Assembly (NCBI GenBank): GCA_964346275.1
Contig: CAYFUR010000013.1
Span: 1-52,113, forward strand
From: CAYFUR01 sp964346275
Lineage (GTDB): Bacteria; Sumerlaeota; Sumerlaeia; SLMS01
Direction of reading: 5' to 3'
DNA length: 52,113 nucleotides
The translations under genes and the position numbers were made by a program. Under the pieces are notes generated by a model. The model searched no databases. It was not told the DNA's origin and saw nothing but the letters and a program-made list of their open reading frames with translations. Below are positions 1 through 8,229 of this stretch, piece by piece (within the stretch, counting starts at the first letter, position 1; every line of letters begins with the position of its first letter).

Positions 1-1267
1 AAAGCGCGGCGCGGTATTGGGATTCTTTTTCCCCGGGGGGGGGGGGGGGGTCAACCGGCTCGGGGAAGACCTGCTCGCGCAGCATATCGAAGAAGTGGGC
101 GCGCGGCACGTCGGTGGAATTCGTCGAATTCCAGGCGTAGAGATTGATGCCATCGGCGCCATTCTTGAGGGCATAGCGAATCTGGTCGAAGGTATCCTCG
201 GGCGAATTGAGATAGGCTCCCGGGCCGATGACCGCGTGGCGATCGAAGCGCGTGCGGAGGGCGAGATCGGTCCAGTCGGGGAAGCGCTCGGGCTGGGTTT
301 CCGCGCGGGAATAATTCATGAGGGTGTTCATATCGAGGGAGCCTTCCTTCATGAAGCGGACCCAGTCCTGGTGGGCCTGGGTGCGGGGGCTGGAGGTCTG
401 CCAGTCCCAGACATCCATTTCGAGAGCCCAGTTAAGCGTCGCGGCGCTGACGACGCAGCCGGGGTTGACTTCCATGACTTCCGCATAGACACGGCGCACC
501 GCATTGGCGACCTGGTCGCGGCGCCAGGCCATCCAGGCGGGATTGTCCGGCTCGGGCGTGCCTTCAAAGCCGGTCAGCTCGCGGAAGCGGGCGAGGCTCG
601 TCGGGTTGTGGCCCCAATCGCCGTCGTATTCAGGATAGCGGACGTAGTCGTGGTGGATTCCGTCTATATCGTAGCGATCGGCGACGTCGCGGAAGACGCG
701 GGCGGTCCAGTCTTCCGTGATCGGGTGGCCGGGATCGGCAAACATGGAGGAGCCGCCGACGTTCTCTCCCGCCGCGTTGGTCATGATGGTTTCCGGATGC
801 TCGGCAAAGAGGTGTCCGGGAGGCGGATCGCCGAGGTCCTGGTTCCAGAGGCGGAAGGTAACGAGCCAGGCATGGACCTCGATGTATTCCTTGCCGCCGG
901 AGGTGTCGTGGCACAGTTCGATGAGATAGCCGAGGGGATCGAAATCGTCATCGCCCTTGATGTTGGAGGCGCGGGGTTCGAGGCCGTCCAGGTAGTAGGC
1001 ATCGCCGACTTTGCGCACTTCGGGAAAGATGGCGTTGAGGTTGGCGTCGCGCACCTGGGCGACGAGTTCTTCGCATTGTTCGCGGTCCAGGATGCCATCA
1101 CCCCAGGAGGCGATCCAGATGCCGCGGAGCTGGGGCTTTTGCTCGGGGATGAGGGACTGGGTTTCGCGGACCATGGATTCAGCGGCCTGCATATCCATGC
1201 CGCCGTCCTTGGCACATCCGGCCATGATTCCGGCCAGCGCCAGCAGACTGAGAAGCGATCGTTTCAC
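1..1267 (-). CDS. GHL10-family glycosidase-like lipoprotein (partial, C-terminus off window)
   Basis: Reading the minus strand from a GTG at 1267 (AAAGG eight bases upstream) gives a continuous frame to the window edge. The protein begins KRSLLSLLALAGIMAGC, a lipoprotein signal with the lipidated Cys near residue 18. It then shows the hallmarks of the glycosyl-hydrolase-like 10 family (GHL10, PF02638): RGIWIASWGDGILD followed by NLNAIFPEVRK, the central DIDGIHHDYVRYPEY strand with acidic residues, and NGADGINLYAWNS near the end. Family members are surface or periplasmic (alpha/beta)8-barrel enzymes acting on complex glycans; the substrate here is unknown. The frame crosses a run of 16 C (minus strand) encoding five prolines, possibly a linker or a miscounted homopolymer. 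It lies 97 bases downstream of the VKOR gene on the same strand. Confidence 0.8.
   Translation of the reverse strand, partial: MKRSLLSLLALAGIMAGCAKDGGMDMQAAESMVRETQSLIPEQKPQLRGIWIASWGDGILDREQCEELVAQVRDANLNAIFPEVRKVGDAYYLDGLEPRASNIKGDDDFDPLGYLIELCHDTSGGKEYIEVHAWLVTFRLWNQDLGDPPPGHLFAEHPETIMTNAAGENVGGSSMFADPGHPITEDWTARVFRDVADRYDIDGIHHDYVRYPEYDGDWGHNPTSLARFRELTGFEGTPEPDNPAWMAWRRDQVANAVRRVYAEVMEVNPGCVVSAATLNWALEMDVWDWQTSSPRTQAHQDWVRFMKEGSLDMNTLMNYSRAETQPERFPDWTDLALRTRFDRHAVIGPGAYLNSPEDTFDQIRYALKNGADGINLYAWNSTNSTDVPRAHFFDMLREQVFPEPVDPPPPPGEKESQYRAAL
35..50. repeat. Poly-G tract of 16 bases
   Basis: Sixteen consecutive G follow CCCC, inside the GHL10 reading frame (poly-Pro on the minus strand). 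The frame stays open across it. It may be a real proline linker or phase-variable tract, or a homopolymer error near a contig end. Confidence 0.6.
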
Positions 1268-1364
1268 AATGAAACCTTTCTGGCAGATTGTATTCGCTGG
1301 ACCGATAGGAGCGCGAATTTCGGAACGGTCCAATCAAAAACTTGCGAAACGGCCAAAAATCGGA

Positions 1365-2591
1365 TCAGGGATGGTCCCAGCCGGCGAACTGCAGAAAAGG
1401 ACCGGCTTTCTGGTAGCCTTTGAAGATATACAATTCCTCTTTTGGCGGCAGGTTTTGTGGATCGAAGGAGCCCGGGAACATGACAAAGAGGGGCGTGGCA
1501 TCCTCGCCGTTGAAATACCGGTTCCTGAGAAGCCAGGAGAGCCGATGGTGGGCTTGCTCCACGGCGTCCCAGCTCGATTCCTGGGAGACTTCATAGATGA
1601 AGCGCATGGCCTCGCTGCGCTCGGCGTTGTCTTCGAGGAGCGCGATGCCCTGGGGCGTGGAGACGAGTGGCTCGTTGCGGACCAGGCCGACGGCTTCGGG
1701 AAACGGCTCCCCGGCGGCGGCCATGCCAGTGGCGGCGACGAGCTGGTGGCGCGCCCGCTGCTCGGTGACCGCCATGGTGGTAAAAAGAAAGCGCACGCGG
1801 ATGCGGCCTTCCTCGATAGCGGGCAAGAGATCAGGGAGGGTTCTTTGCTCGAAACGCTCGCACACCCCGCAGTTCATGTCGGACAGGACGACCAGTTCGT
1901 GGGGCGCCTCGGGGCTGCCGATGGTGGCGAGGCTGAGGGCCTGGCGAACGAGCGGATCCTGGGGAAACTGGGCGCCTGATTCGGGGGCGGTTTCTTCCTG
2001 GACGGCGGTGGCGGTTTCGTTTCCGGGCGGCTTGAGTCCCTCGAAGCGGGGCCAGGCGACGCCGACGGCAAGTGCTCCGATGAGGGCGGACTGGGCGGCG
2101 CTGAGGAGGAAAAAGGGCGCATGGACGGCGTATAGACGCCAGGCGGCGCCGGCCACGGCGAAGGAAAACAGGCTGGCGAGAAGGCAAAGGGGGCAGGGCG
2201 CCGCCAGGCCGAGGAGCTGGCTCGCGGCAAAGGCGGCGGAACCACCGGCGTGGAGCAATGCGGCGGACAGGGCGGCGAAGGGCCAGGGAGACGGGGCGGC
2301 GCGGGCAGCCTTCCAAGCCAGGGCCAGGACGGCGCCCATGAGGGCGATGCCGTAGATTTCGACTGGGATGTCAAAGAGCGCGACGCCGCCGCAATCGGTC
2401 TGGCAGAGGGCGCCAATGGCGGAATCCTTGCCCGCCGATCCCGCGAGAAGGAGCAGGGCGTCGAGGATGTAGAGACATCCCGCTCCATAAAGGAGGCGCG
2501 CGGGCCAGGGCGATCGCGGGGCCTTTTCGGGGCTCTCCGGCGCGCGGGCCTGCGGGGATGACTGGGTGTGCTGGCGTTTTCGTCTGGCCAT
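1365..2591 (-). CDS. VKOR-DsbA fusion thiol oxidoreductase
   Basis: A 408-residue membrane protein fusing a vitamin K epoxide reductase domain to a thioredoxin-fold domain. The VKOR part (about residues 30-180) has several membrane helices, a loop cysteine pair (C63 and C67, CQTDC) and the quinone-proximal CPLC motif at 133-136. After a hydrophilic linker comes a DsbA/thioredoxin-4 domain with CGVC at 241-244. In known bacterial VKOR-Trx fusions the soluble domain oxidises exported protein thiols and the VKOR domain passes electrons to quinone, replacing DsbB/DsbA; I infer the same here. I chose the ATG at 2591. An in-frame TTG at 2609 sits only two bases from a GGAG and is less likely. The GHL10 lipoprotein follows on the same strand. 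Confidence 0.88.
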   Translation of the reverse strand: MARRKRQHTQSSPQARAPESPEKAPRSPWPARLLYGAGCLYILDALLLLAGSAGKDSAIGALCQTDCGGVALFDIPVEIYGIALMGAVLALAWKAARAAPSPWPFAALSAALLHAGGSAAFAASQLLGLAAPCPLCLLASLFSFAVAGAAWRLYAVHAPFFLLSAAQSALIGALAVGVAWPRFEGLKPPGNETATAVQEETAPESGAQFPQDPLVRQALSLATIGSPEAPHELVVLSDMNCGVCERFEQRTLPDLLPAIEEGRIRVRFLFTTMAVTEQRARHQLVAATGMAAAGEPFPEAVGLVRNEPLVSTPQGIALLEDNAERSEAMRFIYEVSQESSWDAVEQAHHRLSWLLRNRYFNGEDATPLFVMFPGSFDPQNLPPKEELYIFKGYQKAGPFLQFAGWDHP

Positions 2592-2675
2592 GGGTAAACG
2601 GGTCGGCAATCTCCGTGGGGTTCAATGGTAAGCAGGGTGGAGATTCCATGGCCGTGTGTCACGCGTTTCCTGGCT

Positions 2676-3107
2676 TCAGGTGGCTTCGATGTGGATTCCC
2701 TCGGGCGGCCGGAAACGGAGGCCGGGAAGGATTTCCTCGATCAGCGCACGGGGATCGGCTTCGTCCCAGGGTGCGCCGGGAGGGGGGATCAGGTGGATCG
2801 TTCCCCCGGCGCCGATCCAGAGCCGCAGCGCGGCGACGAAACGCACGTGGGCGGCGAGAAGCGACAAAATGGCCTCGCGGGGTGATTGCGGCCGGAGCGG
2901 CGGAGTGGAAAGATCGAACGTTTCTCCGGCGAGTACCAGGGCCGGGCGCTTTTTCCGGCGCGAGAGATGGCGCTTGAGGAGCGTTTCGATCTGTTGGTCG
3001 AAGAGAGCCAGGGGCGCATCGGCGGGCGTGGCGTCGAAAGAGGGCAGGACACGGCCGCCGGGCGGATCGAGGCGCAGCCCGAGGTGGGTGATGATCAGGG
3101 CCTGCAT
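2676..3107 (-). CDS. Degenerate metallophosphoesterase-like protein
   Basis: This 143-residue ORF is preceded by GGAGG ten bases before the ATG at 3107. Its layout resembles the N-terminal half of LpxH-type calcineurin-like phosphoesterases: ALIITHLGL where the family has a DxHLG motif, LVLAGETFDL where it has GDxFD, and GGTIHLIPPPG where it has the xPGNHD motif. Each expected metal-ligand motif is altered (no DxH, no GD, no GNHD), and the C-terminal GHTH part is absent. I read it as a non-catalytic or decaying relative, but the similarity is only by eye. It is transcribed away from the gene at 3314, with about 200 bases between them. Confidence 0.45.
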   Translation of the reverse strand: MQALIITHLGLRLDPPGGRVLPSFDATPADAPLALFDQQIETLLKRHLSRRKKRPALVLAGETFDLSTPPLRPQSPREAILSLLAAHVRFVAALRLWIGAGGTIHLIPPPGAPWDEADPRALIEEILPGLRFRPPEGIHIEAT

Positions 3108-3313
3108 GGATTGGTTGCCTCCGCATGAAATAATGCGGAAAGGTTGGGCGCGGGGCATCTGGAGTGTCTCTTGAGGAGGTCTGGATTGTTTTTGGATTTC
3201 GAGCCGAGAGGGGAATTAAAGAGACCCGTTTTCACTTGGCTTCACAATAGAGGTATTTTATTTCAGCGGGCGGCAGACTCAAGTGTCAGACTCTTGTAAT
3301 TAGGCTGGAAAGC

Positions 3314-4063
3314 ATGGTGGACGGAGAATCTTCCTCCAACGGGCAGGACGCGGAAGAAGCGGAAAAAAATTCTCAGCACGAGCCGATCGCCTCGCCAACG
3401 CGCCGGGATAAAACACTCTATTTCACAACGATCATCCTGCTGCTGATCAATTTAGGTCTTCATTTCTTCCAGGGGAGGACGGCGTGGACGTTTGTTCTCT
3501 TCGGGGCGGCATTGATTTCCGGAATTCCAGTGGTCTTGAAGTCTATCGGGTATCTCTCGCTCCAGGGAATACAGGATGTCTATTCCATAGACCCTGCCAA
3601 GAGGCAGCACCTTAAGCTCTCCGTCCCGATCTTGCTGATGTTTGTTCTGTCGTCTTTTTCGCTGCTGGGAAGTAAATCCTCTTTGCTGGATACGTCTCGT
3701 GAGATACTCAGTCATCAGCAGCCGGTATCGGTCCGGGAACTGGAGGACCTGCAGGCAGCCCTGGAAGAATTCCAGGGGGCACTCATCCAGGAATTCCAGT
3801 CGTCCTATGCAAACGCGAACCGTGAGGAACGATTGGAGGCGTTGCACCTGCTGGAGGAGGAAGAAAGCGCGGAGTTGGCCCTGATGCTTCTGGCGGTTGT
3901 TCTTCCGGAAGAGGGGGATCCGGACCTGATCCGCGAAATCAAGGAGATCGCGGAAGAGCAGGCCGGCATCACGATTGAGTTAAACAGTGAAGGGGGTTTT
4001 GAGGACCGGGAGAAGGCTGTGGGGAAGATCGAGGGTTGGCTGGAAGAGTATGGGGAGAATTGA
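3314..4063 (+). CDS. Hypothetical three-helix membrane protein
   Basis: I do not recognise a family in this 249-residue protein. It has a hydrophilic, Ser/Glu-rich N-terminus (about 1-35), hydrophobic helices at roughly 36-52, 58-80 and 100-118, and an acidic, predicted helical C-terminal half with a Leu/Glu-rich segment (LEEEESAELALMLLAVV). Its codons are visibly more AT-rich than the flanking genes, as is the sequence on both sides of it up to the gap at 4077. That is compatible with acquisition from elsewhere. Upstream of the ATG only a weak GGAAAG is present. Confidence 0.7.
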   Translation: MVDGESSSNGQDAEEAEKNSQHEPIASPTRRDKTLYFTTIILLLINLGLHFFQGRTAWTFVLFGAALISGIPVVLKSIGYLSLQGIQDVYSIDPAKRQHLKLSVPILLMFVLSSFSLLGSKSSLLDTSREILSHQQPVSVRELEDLQAALEEFQGALIQEFQSSYANANREERLEALHLLEEEESAELALMLLAVVLPEEGDPDLIREIKEIAEEQAGITIELNSEGGFEDREKAVGKIEGWLEEYGEN

Positions 4064-4076
4064 TCAAACATAAAGA

Positions 4077-4176
4077 NNNNNNNNNNNNNNNNNNNNNNNN
4101 NNNNNNNNNNNNNNNNNNNNNNNNNNNNNNNNNNNNNNNNNNNNNNNNNNNNNNNNNNNNNNNNNNNNNNNNNNNN
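4077..4176. other. Assembly gap (100 N)
   Basis: Exactly 100 N. The two flanks share no visible overlap, so real sequence may be missing here. The 180 bases to its right (4177-4358) are AT-rich and I see no convincing gene in them. Confidence 0.95.
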
Positions 4177-4358
4177 TTGCGCAAGTCATGCCGCGGCCGG
4201 CACAGAGTCTTTTTAACAATGAGAGAATGTGAAAATGAGTTCTTTGTTCCTGTATATACTAAGGTCGAGCAGAAATTGCAGTATAGGGACAGGCCAGATC
4301 AATACACTTTTATCCGTGTCAATCATGGCCCTCCCCCCCGCTTATGGACTCGTTCGAG

Positions 4359-5552
4359 CTACTGTGTTTCGCGGAGGGCGGCGACGCGCTCGATGGTTTC
4401 GCCGATGGCGCGGTTGGGGGTGCTGGCTCCGGCGGTGAGGCCGATGGTGAGGGGCCCCCGGGGGAGCCAGTCGTGGGAGACGATGGGCTCTTCGCCGAAG
4501 GGCTTGTGGCGGATTTCCTGGGCGGAGTGGATTTCCGCGGCGTCGCAGATGTGGTAGGCGGGGATGCGCTCGGCGACGATTTCGCGGAGGTGGCCGGTGT
4601 TGGAGGAATTATATCCGCCGATAATCAGCATCATGCCCAGCTCGCCGCTGTCGAGCAGTTCCATGATGGCGTCCTGGCGCTCTTGCGTGGCGGAGCAGAT
4701 GGTGTCGAAGCTGCGGAAATGATCGGCGAGGTGGCCGGCGCCGTGGCGATCCCCGAGGGCCTGGCGGACCATGCCGGCGATTTCCAGGGATTCGCTGGCC
4801 AGCATGGTGGTCTGGTTGGCGACGCCGATGCGCTCGAGATCGCGCGAGGGATCAAATTCGGGGCTGAGGGCATCGGGGCCGAGCGTATAGACCTCCTCCG
4901 CGGGCCGCTTGCCCCGGATCACGTCGCAGACGAGTTGGGCTTCTTCCTTGTTGCGAACGACGATCCAGTGGCCGCCGAGCTTTTGCGCCTGGCTGACGGT
5001 GGCGCGGGTTTCCGCGTGGCGGGCCGTTCCGTGAACGAGGGCGGTGAAGCCGGTCTTGGCGTATTTTTCGACGCGCTTCCAGACGGCCACGACGGACCCG
5101 CAGGTGGTGTCGACGAGGATGCAGTTTTTTTCGCGGAGCCGTTCCAGGTCCTGGGCGGGAACACCGAAGGCGGGAAGGAGCACGACATCGTCGGATGTGA
5201 TATCGTCCATGGTGGCGCCGCCGGCGAGAGAGCCGGAGAGGAAGATGATGCCCATTTCCTCGAGGCGGCGATTCACGCGGGGATTGTGGATGATTTCGTA
5301 AGTGAGGAAGATGCGCTTGTTGGGAAATTTCGCGCGGGCCTCGTAGGCCATGTCCACGGCCTTGTCCACGCCATAGCAAAAACCGAATTCCTTGGCGAGA
5401 ACAAAGGTGGTGTCGCCGATCTGGAGGTGGTTGCCTTCCTCGCGGAGGCGATTGACCAGTTGGCTGTGATAATCACCGGCGACTTCCGGGGCGATGGCTT
5501 GCTTGAGCCCGAGGCTGGAACGGTAGTAGTTCGGCTGGTTGCGCAGAGACAT
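4359..5552 (-). CDS. ispH: 4-hydroxy-3-methylbut-2-enyl diphosphate reductase
   Basis: Last enzyme of the MEP isoprenoid pathway: reduces HMBPP to IPP and DMAPP using a [4Fe-4S] cluster in the cytoplasm. At 397 residues it is the long form known from cyanobacteria and plastids rather than the roughly 310-residue E. coli form. The three cluster cysteines are visible in their motifs: C59 (EFGFCYGVDKAV), C151 (VDTTCGSV) and C286 (DTICSATQERQDA). Substrate-binding histidines are in YEIIHNPRVN and VHGTARHAET. I use the ATG at 5552 (MSLRNQPNYY) with GGGAAG upstream; an in-frame GTG at 5582 is possible. It stands alone, convergent with the membrane protein across the gap. Confidence 0.96.
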   Translation of the reverse strand: MSLRNQPNYYRSSLGLKQAIAPEVAGDYHSQLVNRLREEGNHLQIGDTTFVLAKEFGFCYGVDKAVDMAYEARAKFPNKRIFLTYEIIHNPRVNRRLEEMGIIFLSGSLAGGATMDDITSDDVVLLPAFGVPAQDLERLREKNCILVDTTCGSVVAVWKRVEKYAKTGFTALVHGTARHAETRATVSQAQKLGGHWIVVRNKEEAQLVCDVIRGKRPAEEVYTLGPDALSPEFDPSRDLERIGVANQTTMLASESLEIAGMVRQALGDRHGAGHLADHFRSFDTICSATQERQDAIMELLDSGELGMMLIIGGYNSSNTGHLREIVAERIPAYHICDAAEIHSAQEIRHKPFGEEPIVSHDWLPRGPLTIGLTAGASTPNRAIGETIERVAALRETQ

Positions 5553-5634
5553 AGTTTCTTCCCGAGGAAATCCCCCTTTCACGGAAGGGATTGACTAGCG
5601 GAGCAACCCGCGCGCCCGGCAATGGGAATCTGGA

Positions 5635-5868
5635 TCAATACATCATGTTATCGCGCTTATCGCGGTATTTCTCGACGGCCTGATCCTTGTTCCTGGCCTC
5701 GATTTCTCCCACCGGGTCACCCGAGATTTCGGGGTGGGAGCTTGGGATGAAGATGCCATTCTTGATCTCGTCATGGGGAATGGCGATGTAGTTTTTTTTG
5801 ATTTCTCCGCCTTCATCGACCGTGTTGATGGAGAGAGATTGTTTTTCGTAGATCTGAAAGTTTTTCAT
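5635..5868 (-). CDS. Small hypothetical protein (77 aa)
   Basis: A short soluble protein with a strong AGGGGG ribosome-binding site before the ATG at 5868. It has no cysteines, no signal peptide and no membrane segment. The C-terminus is charged (RNKDQAVEKYRDKRDNMMY). I do not recognise a family. It sits between ispH (same strand, about 80 bases downstream) and the divergent recN. Confidence 0.65.
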   Translation of the reverse strand: MKNFQIYEKQSLSINTVDEGGEIKKNYIAIPHDEIKNGIFIPSSHPEISGDPVGEIEARNKDQAVEKYRDKRDNMMY

Positions 5869-5951
5869 GGAATGAGGCCCCCTTTCTCAGGGCATAGCCA
5901 TTAAGCGCGGCGGGGCCCATAATGGCAATGTAATTCGGTGGCGGAGCGCAA

Positions 5952-6008
5952 ATTTCGCCTTGATTTCGCCTTTCGCTAAAAATACGCTTTTCTCGATTCG
6001 AGCGAAAT
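5952..6008 (+). promoter_or_regulatory. Repeat-rich recN upstream region
   Basis: ATTTCGCCTT occurs twice with starts 11 bases apart (5952 and 5963), about one helical turn. It is followed by a perfect CTCGA-T-TCGAG inverted repeat (5992-6002), and TTTCGCT/AGCGAAA form a wider inverted pair. As recN is commonly damage-inducible, this could be an operator, but it does not match a LexA box I know. Confidence 0.25.
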
Positions 6009-6030
6009 TTTGGTGAAAGCGAGGCACACC

Positions 6031-7734
6031 ATGATCCGCCACTTGCATGTCCGCCATCTCGCCCTGATTGACGAGCTTTCCGTGGATTTCGACCGGGGGC
6101 TGAGCGCCCTGACCGGGGAGACGGGGGCGGGGAAAACGATGGTTCTGGAGGCGCTGGGCCTGCTGGCGGGTCTGCGGGCTTCGCCTTCGCTGGTGCGATC
6201 GGGGGAAGATCGGGCAACGGTGGATGCGGTAATCGAGATCGCGCGGGAGGGACGCCTGGCCGCGCGGCTGAAGGAGATGGGGCTGGAGCCGGAAGCGGAG
6301 GGGGAAATCATCCTGCGGCGCGAGGTGTTGGCGTCGGGGCGCAGCCGGGCTTCGATCAATGGGCGGCTGGTGCCGATCGGCCAACTGGCGGAAATTGCCT
6401 CGCATGTGCTGGAAATCAGCAGCCAGCACGAGCAGCAGCGGCTGGTGCAGGGGGCGGTGCAGCGGGATTTCTTCGACGAGTTCGCGGGGCTACTCCCCCG
6501 GCGCGGGAAGGTGAAGGAGGCTTACGAGCGGCTGGCGGAGGCGGAAAAGGAGTTGGAGCGGCTGCGGACGGACGACCGCGACCGCGAGCAGCGGCGGGAT
6601 TTTCTGCGGTTCCAGGTGGACGAATTGGAAGAGCTGGGGCTGCGGGACGGCGAACTGGATGAGCTGGAGGGGGAATGCAGGCGGCTGGAACACATGGAGG
6701 AGTTGCGCGAGCAAGGGGGAGTAGCGGTGGCCGCGCTGGCGGATCACCCGGAGGGGGAGGCGTGCGGCCTGGATCTGATGGGGCGGACGCTGGCGGCGGT
6801 GGAGGATATGGCCGGGCGCGATCCGGCGCTGGGGCCCCTGGCGGAGCGGCTGGTGGATCTGTATGACCAGTTGTCGGACGCGGGATTTGAGCTTTCCCGG
6901 TACGTGGAGATGCTGGAGGCGGAGCCGGACCGGCTGAATGAGCTGAACCGGCGGATCGATGCGATCGGCAAGGCGCTGCGCAAGCATGGGCCGACGGAGG
7001 CGGATGCCCTGGGGCGGCTGGAGGAGATGAAGCGGGAATTGGAGGGGTTGGAGAATTGGGACGCCTGTCTTGAGGAAGCGGAGAAGAAGGTGGAAAAGGC
7101 GCGGGAACGATTGCTGGCCGCAGCCCGGGATCTTTCCGCGGCGCGGGAGAAGGCCGGGCCGAAGTTTCTCCGCCCGTTGAAGGCGTTGCTGAAGGATTTT
7201 TCCATGCCGAAGGTGCGGCTCGATCTGGCGCGCGAGCCCGTGTCGTCGGGCCTTGCCGTTGACGAGAAGGGGACGCTGTGCGGTCCGGCGGGGCTGGAGA
7301 ACGTGGAACTGCTGTTTACGGCAAACGAGGGGGAAGCGTTGCGGCCGCTGAGCCGTGTTGCGTCGGGGGGCGAGTTGAGCCGCATCATGCTGGCGTTGCG
7401 GACGCTGAGCGCGGAGTGGCAGGCGGCGCCGGTGATGATCTTTGACGAAGTGGATGCGGGAATCTCGGGCACGGCGGCGCGGCGCGTGGCGGAGCGGCTG
7501 GCAGCGTTGGGCGAGCGGTTTCAAATTCTTTGCGTGACGCATAATCCGTCGGTGGCGTCAGCGGCGCGGCATCATTTCCTGGTGGAGAAAAGGGAAAAGA
7601 ACGGGCGGACGTATTCGACGCTGAGCCTTGCGGAGGGTATCCGGCGGCAGGGCGAGCTGGCGCGTTTGCTGGACGGGGGCAAGCGATCGGACCGTAGCAT
7701 GGCGCTGGCGGCGGAGTTGCTGGAGACGGCGTAG
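6031..7734 (+). CDS. recN: DNA repair protein RecN
   Basis: SMC-like ATPase of double-strand-break repair, 567 residues, usual length for the family. The N-terminal Walker A is GETGAGKT at 29-36. A long Glu/Arg-rich coiled coil occupies roughly 160-400. The C-terminal half has the ABC signature region (SRVASGGELSRIMLALR), Walker B (VMIFDEVDAGISG) and the RecN-typical CVTHNPSVASAA segment. I start at the ATG at 6031 (MIRHLHVRHL), which has GAGG seven bases upstream, rather than 21 bases earlier. It is monocistronic as far as seen. Downstream is a 495-base intergenic space with a palindromic element. Confidence 0.96.
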   Translation: MIRHLHVRHLALIDELSVDFDRGLSALTGETGAGKTMVLEALGLLAGLRASPSLVRSGEDRATVDAVIEIAREGRLAARLKEMGLEPEAEGEIILRREVLASGRSRASINGRLVPIGQLAEIASHVLEISSQHEQQRLVQGAVQRDFFDEFAGLLPRRGKVKEAYERLAEAEKELERLRTDDRDREQRRDFLRFQVDELEELGLRDGELDELEGECRRLEHMEELREQGGVAVAALADHPEGEACGLDLMGRTLAAVEDMAGRDPALGPLAERLVDLYDQLSDAGFELSRYVEMLEAEPDRLNELNRRIDAIGKALRKHGPTEADALGRLEEMKRELEGLENWDACLEEAEKKVEKARERLLAAARDLSAAREKAGPKFLRPLKALLKDFSMPKVRLDLAREPVSSGLAVDEKGTLCGPAGLENVELLFTANEGEALRPLSRVASGGELSRIMLALRTLSAEWQAAPVMIFDEVDAGISGTAARRVAERLAALGERFQILCVTHNPSVASAARHHFLVEKREKNGRTYSTLSLAEGIRRQGELARLLDGGKRSDRSMALAAELLETA

Positions 7735-7855
7735 GAGGAATCAGTCATTACGTGCGTGTGATCGGGATGAAGGCGACTTTGTCTTCCTCGTTATCATGAG
7801 AGGAGGGGTGCGGCCACGGATTGAACGGATGGGGACGGATGATTGGCCTCCCCTC

Positions 7856-7945
7856 TTAATCTTGCTGCTGATCGTAATCGTAATCAATTTTCGACTCTTG
7901 TCTATACAAGAGATGATCAAGATTAAGATCAAGAGCAGGATCAGG
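7856..7945. repeat. Palindromic intergenic element A, centre GTCTATAC
   Basis: Two low-complexity arms rich in GATC/AATC/AAGA hexamers flank GTCTATAC (7900-7907). The core CTCTTGT-ctat-ACAAGAG (7895-7912) is a perfect 7-bp hairpin. The left arm starts TTAATCTTGCT and the right arm contains AAGATCAAGAGCAGGA, both shared with element B near 20.9 kb. It lies between the convergent recN and methyltransferase genes, beside an assembly gap. Confidence 0.65.
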
Positions 7946-7997
7946 ACATGGCCTTTCCCTCATACTTCACCCCTGTTGTCCGCGGCGTTCGCGGCCG

Positions 7998-8097
7998 NNN
8001 NNNNNNNNNNNNNNNNNNNNNNNNNNNNNNNNNNNNNNNNNNNNNNNNNNNNNNNNNNNNNNNNNNNNNNNNNNNNNNNNNNNNNNNNNNNNNNNNN
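7998..8097. other. Assembly gap (100 N) with 55-bp overlapping contig ends
   Basis: The 55 bases before the gap (7943-7997) are repeated exactly just after it (8098-8152). This is what contigs ending at a shared 55-mer produce when a scaffolder inserts a fixed-length gap, so the true gap is probably zero or negative. The rest of 7735-8229 holds element A and no gene I can support. Confidence 0.85.
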
Positions 8098-8229
8098 AGG
8101 ACATGGCCTTTCCCTCATACTTCACCCCTGTTGTCCGCGGCGTTCGCGGCCGAAACGCACAGGCCCGTTTTCTCTTTCCATCATTGTCCATGAGAAAGGA
8201 TTAACGCGCACCCATATGTCTAGACAACA

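Noticed and set aside
4177..4438. Short plus-strand frame starting near 4229
   Set aside because: It runs into the antisense of ispH and has no ribosome-binding site or motif.
7735..8229. tRNA or small RNA gene after recN
   Set aside because: No cloverleaf, anticodon arm or CCA end; the structure seen is a low-complexity palindrome.
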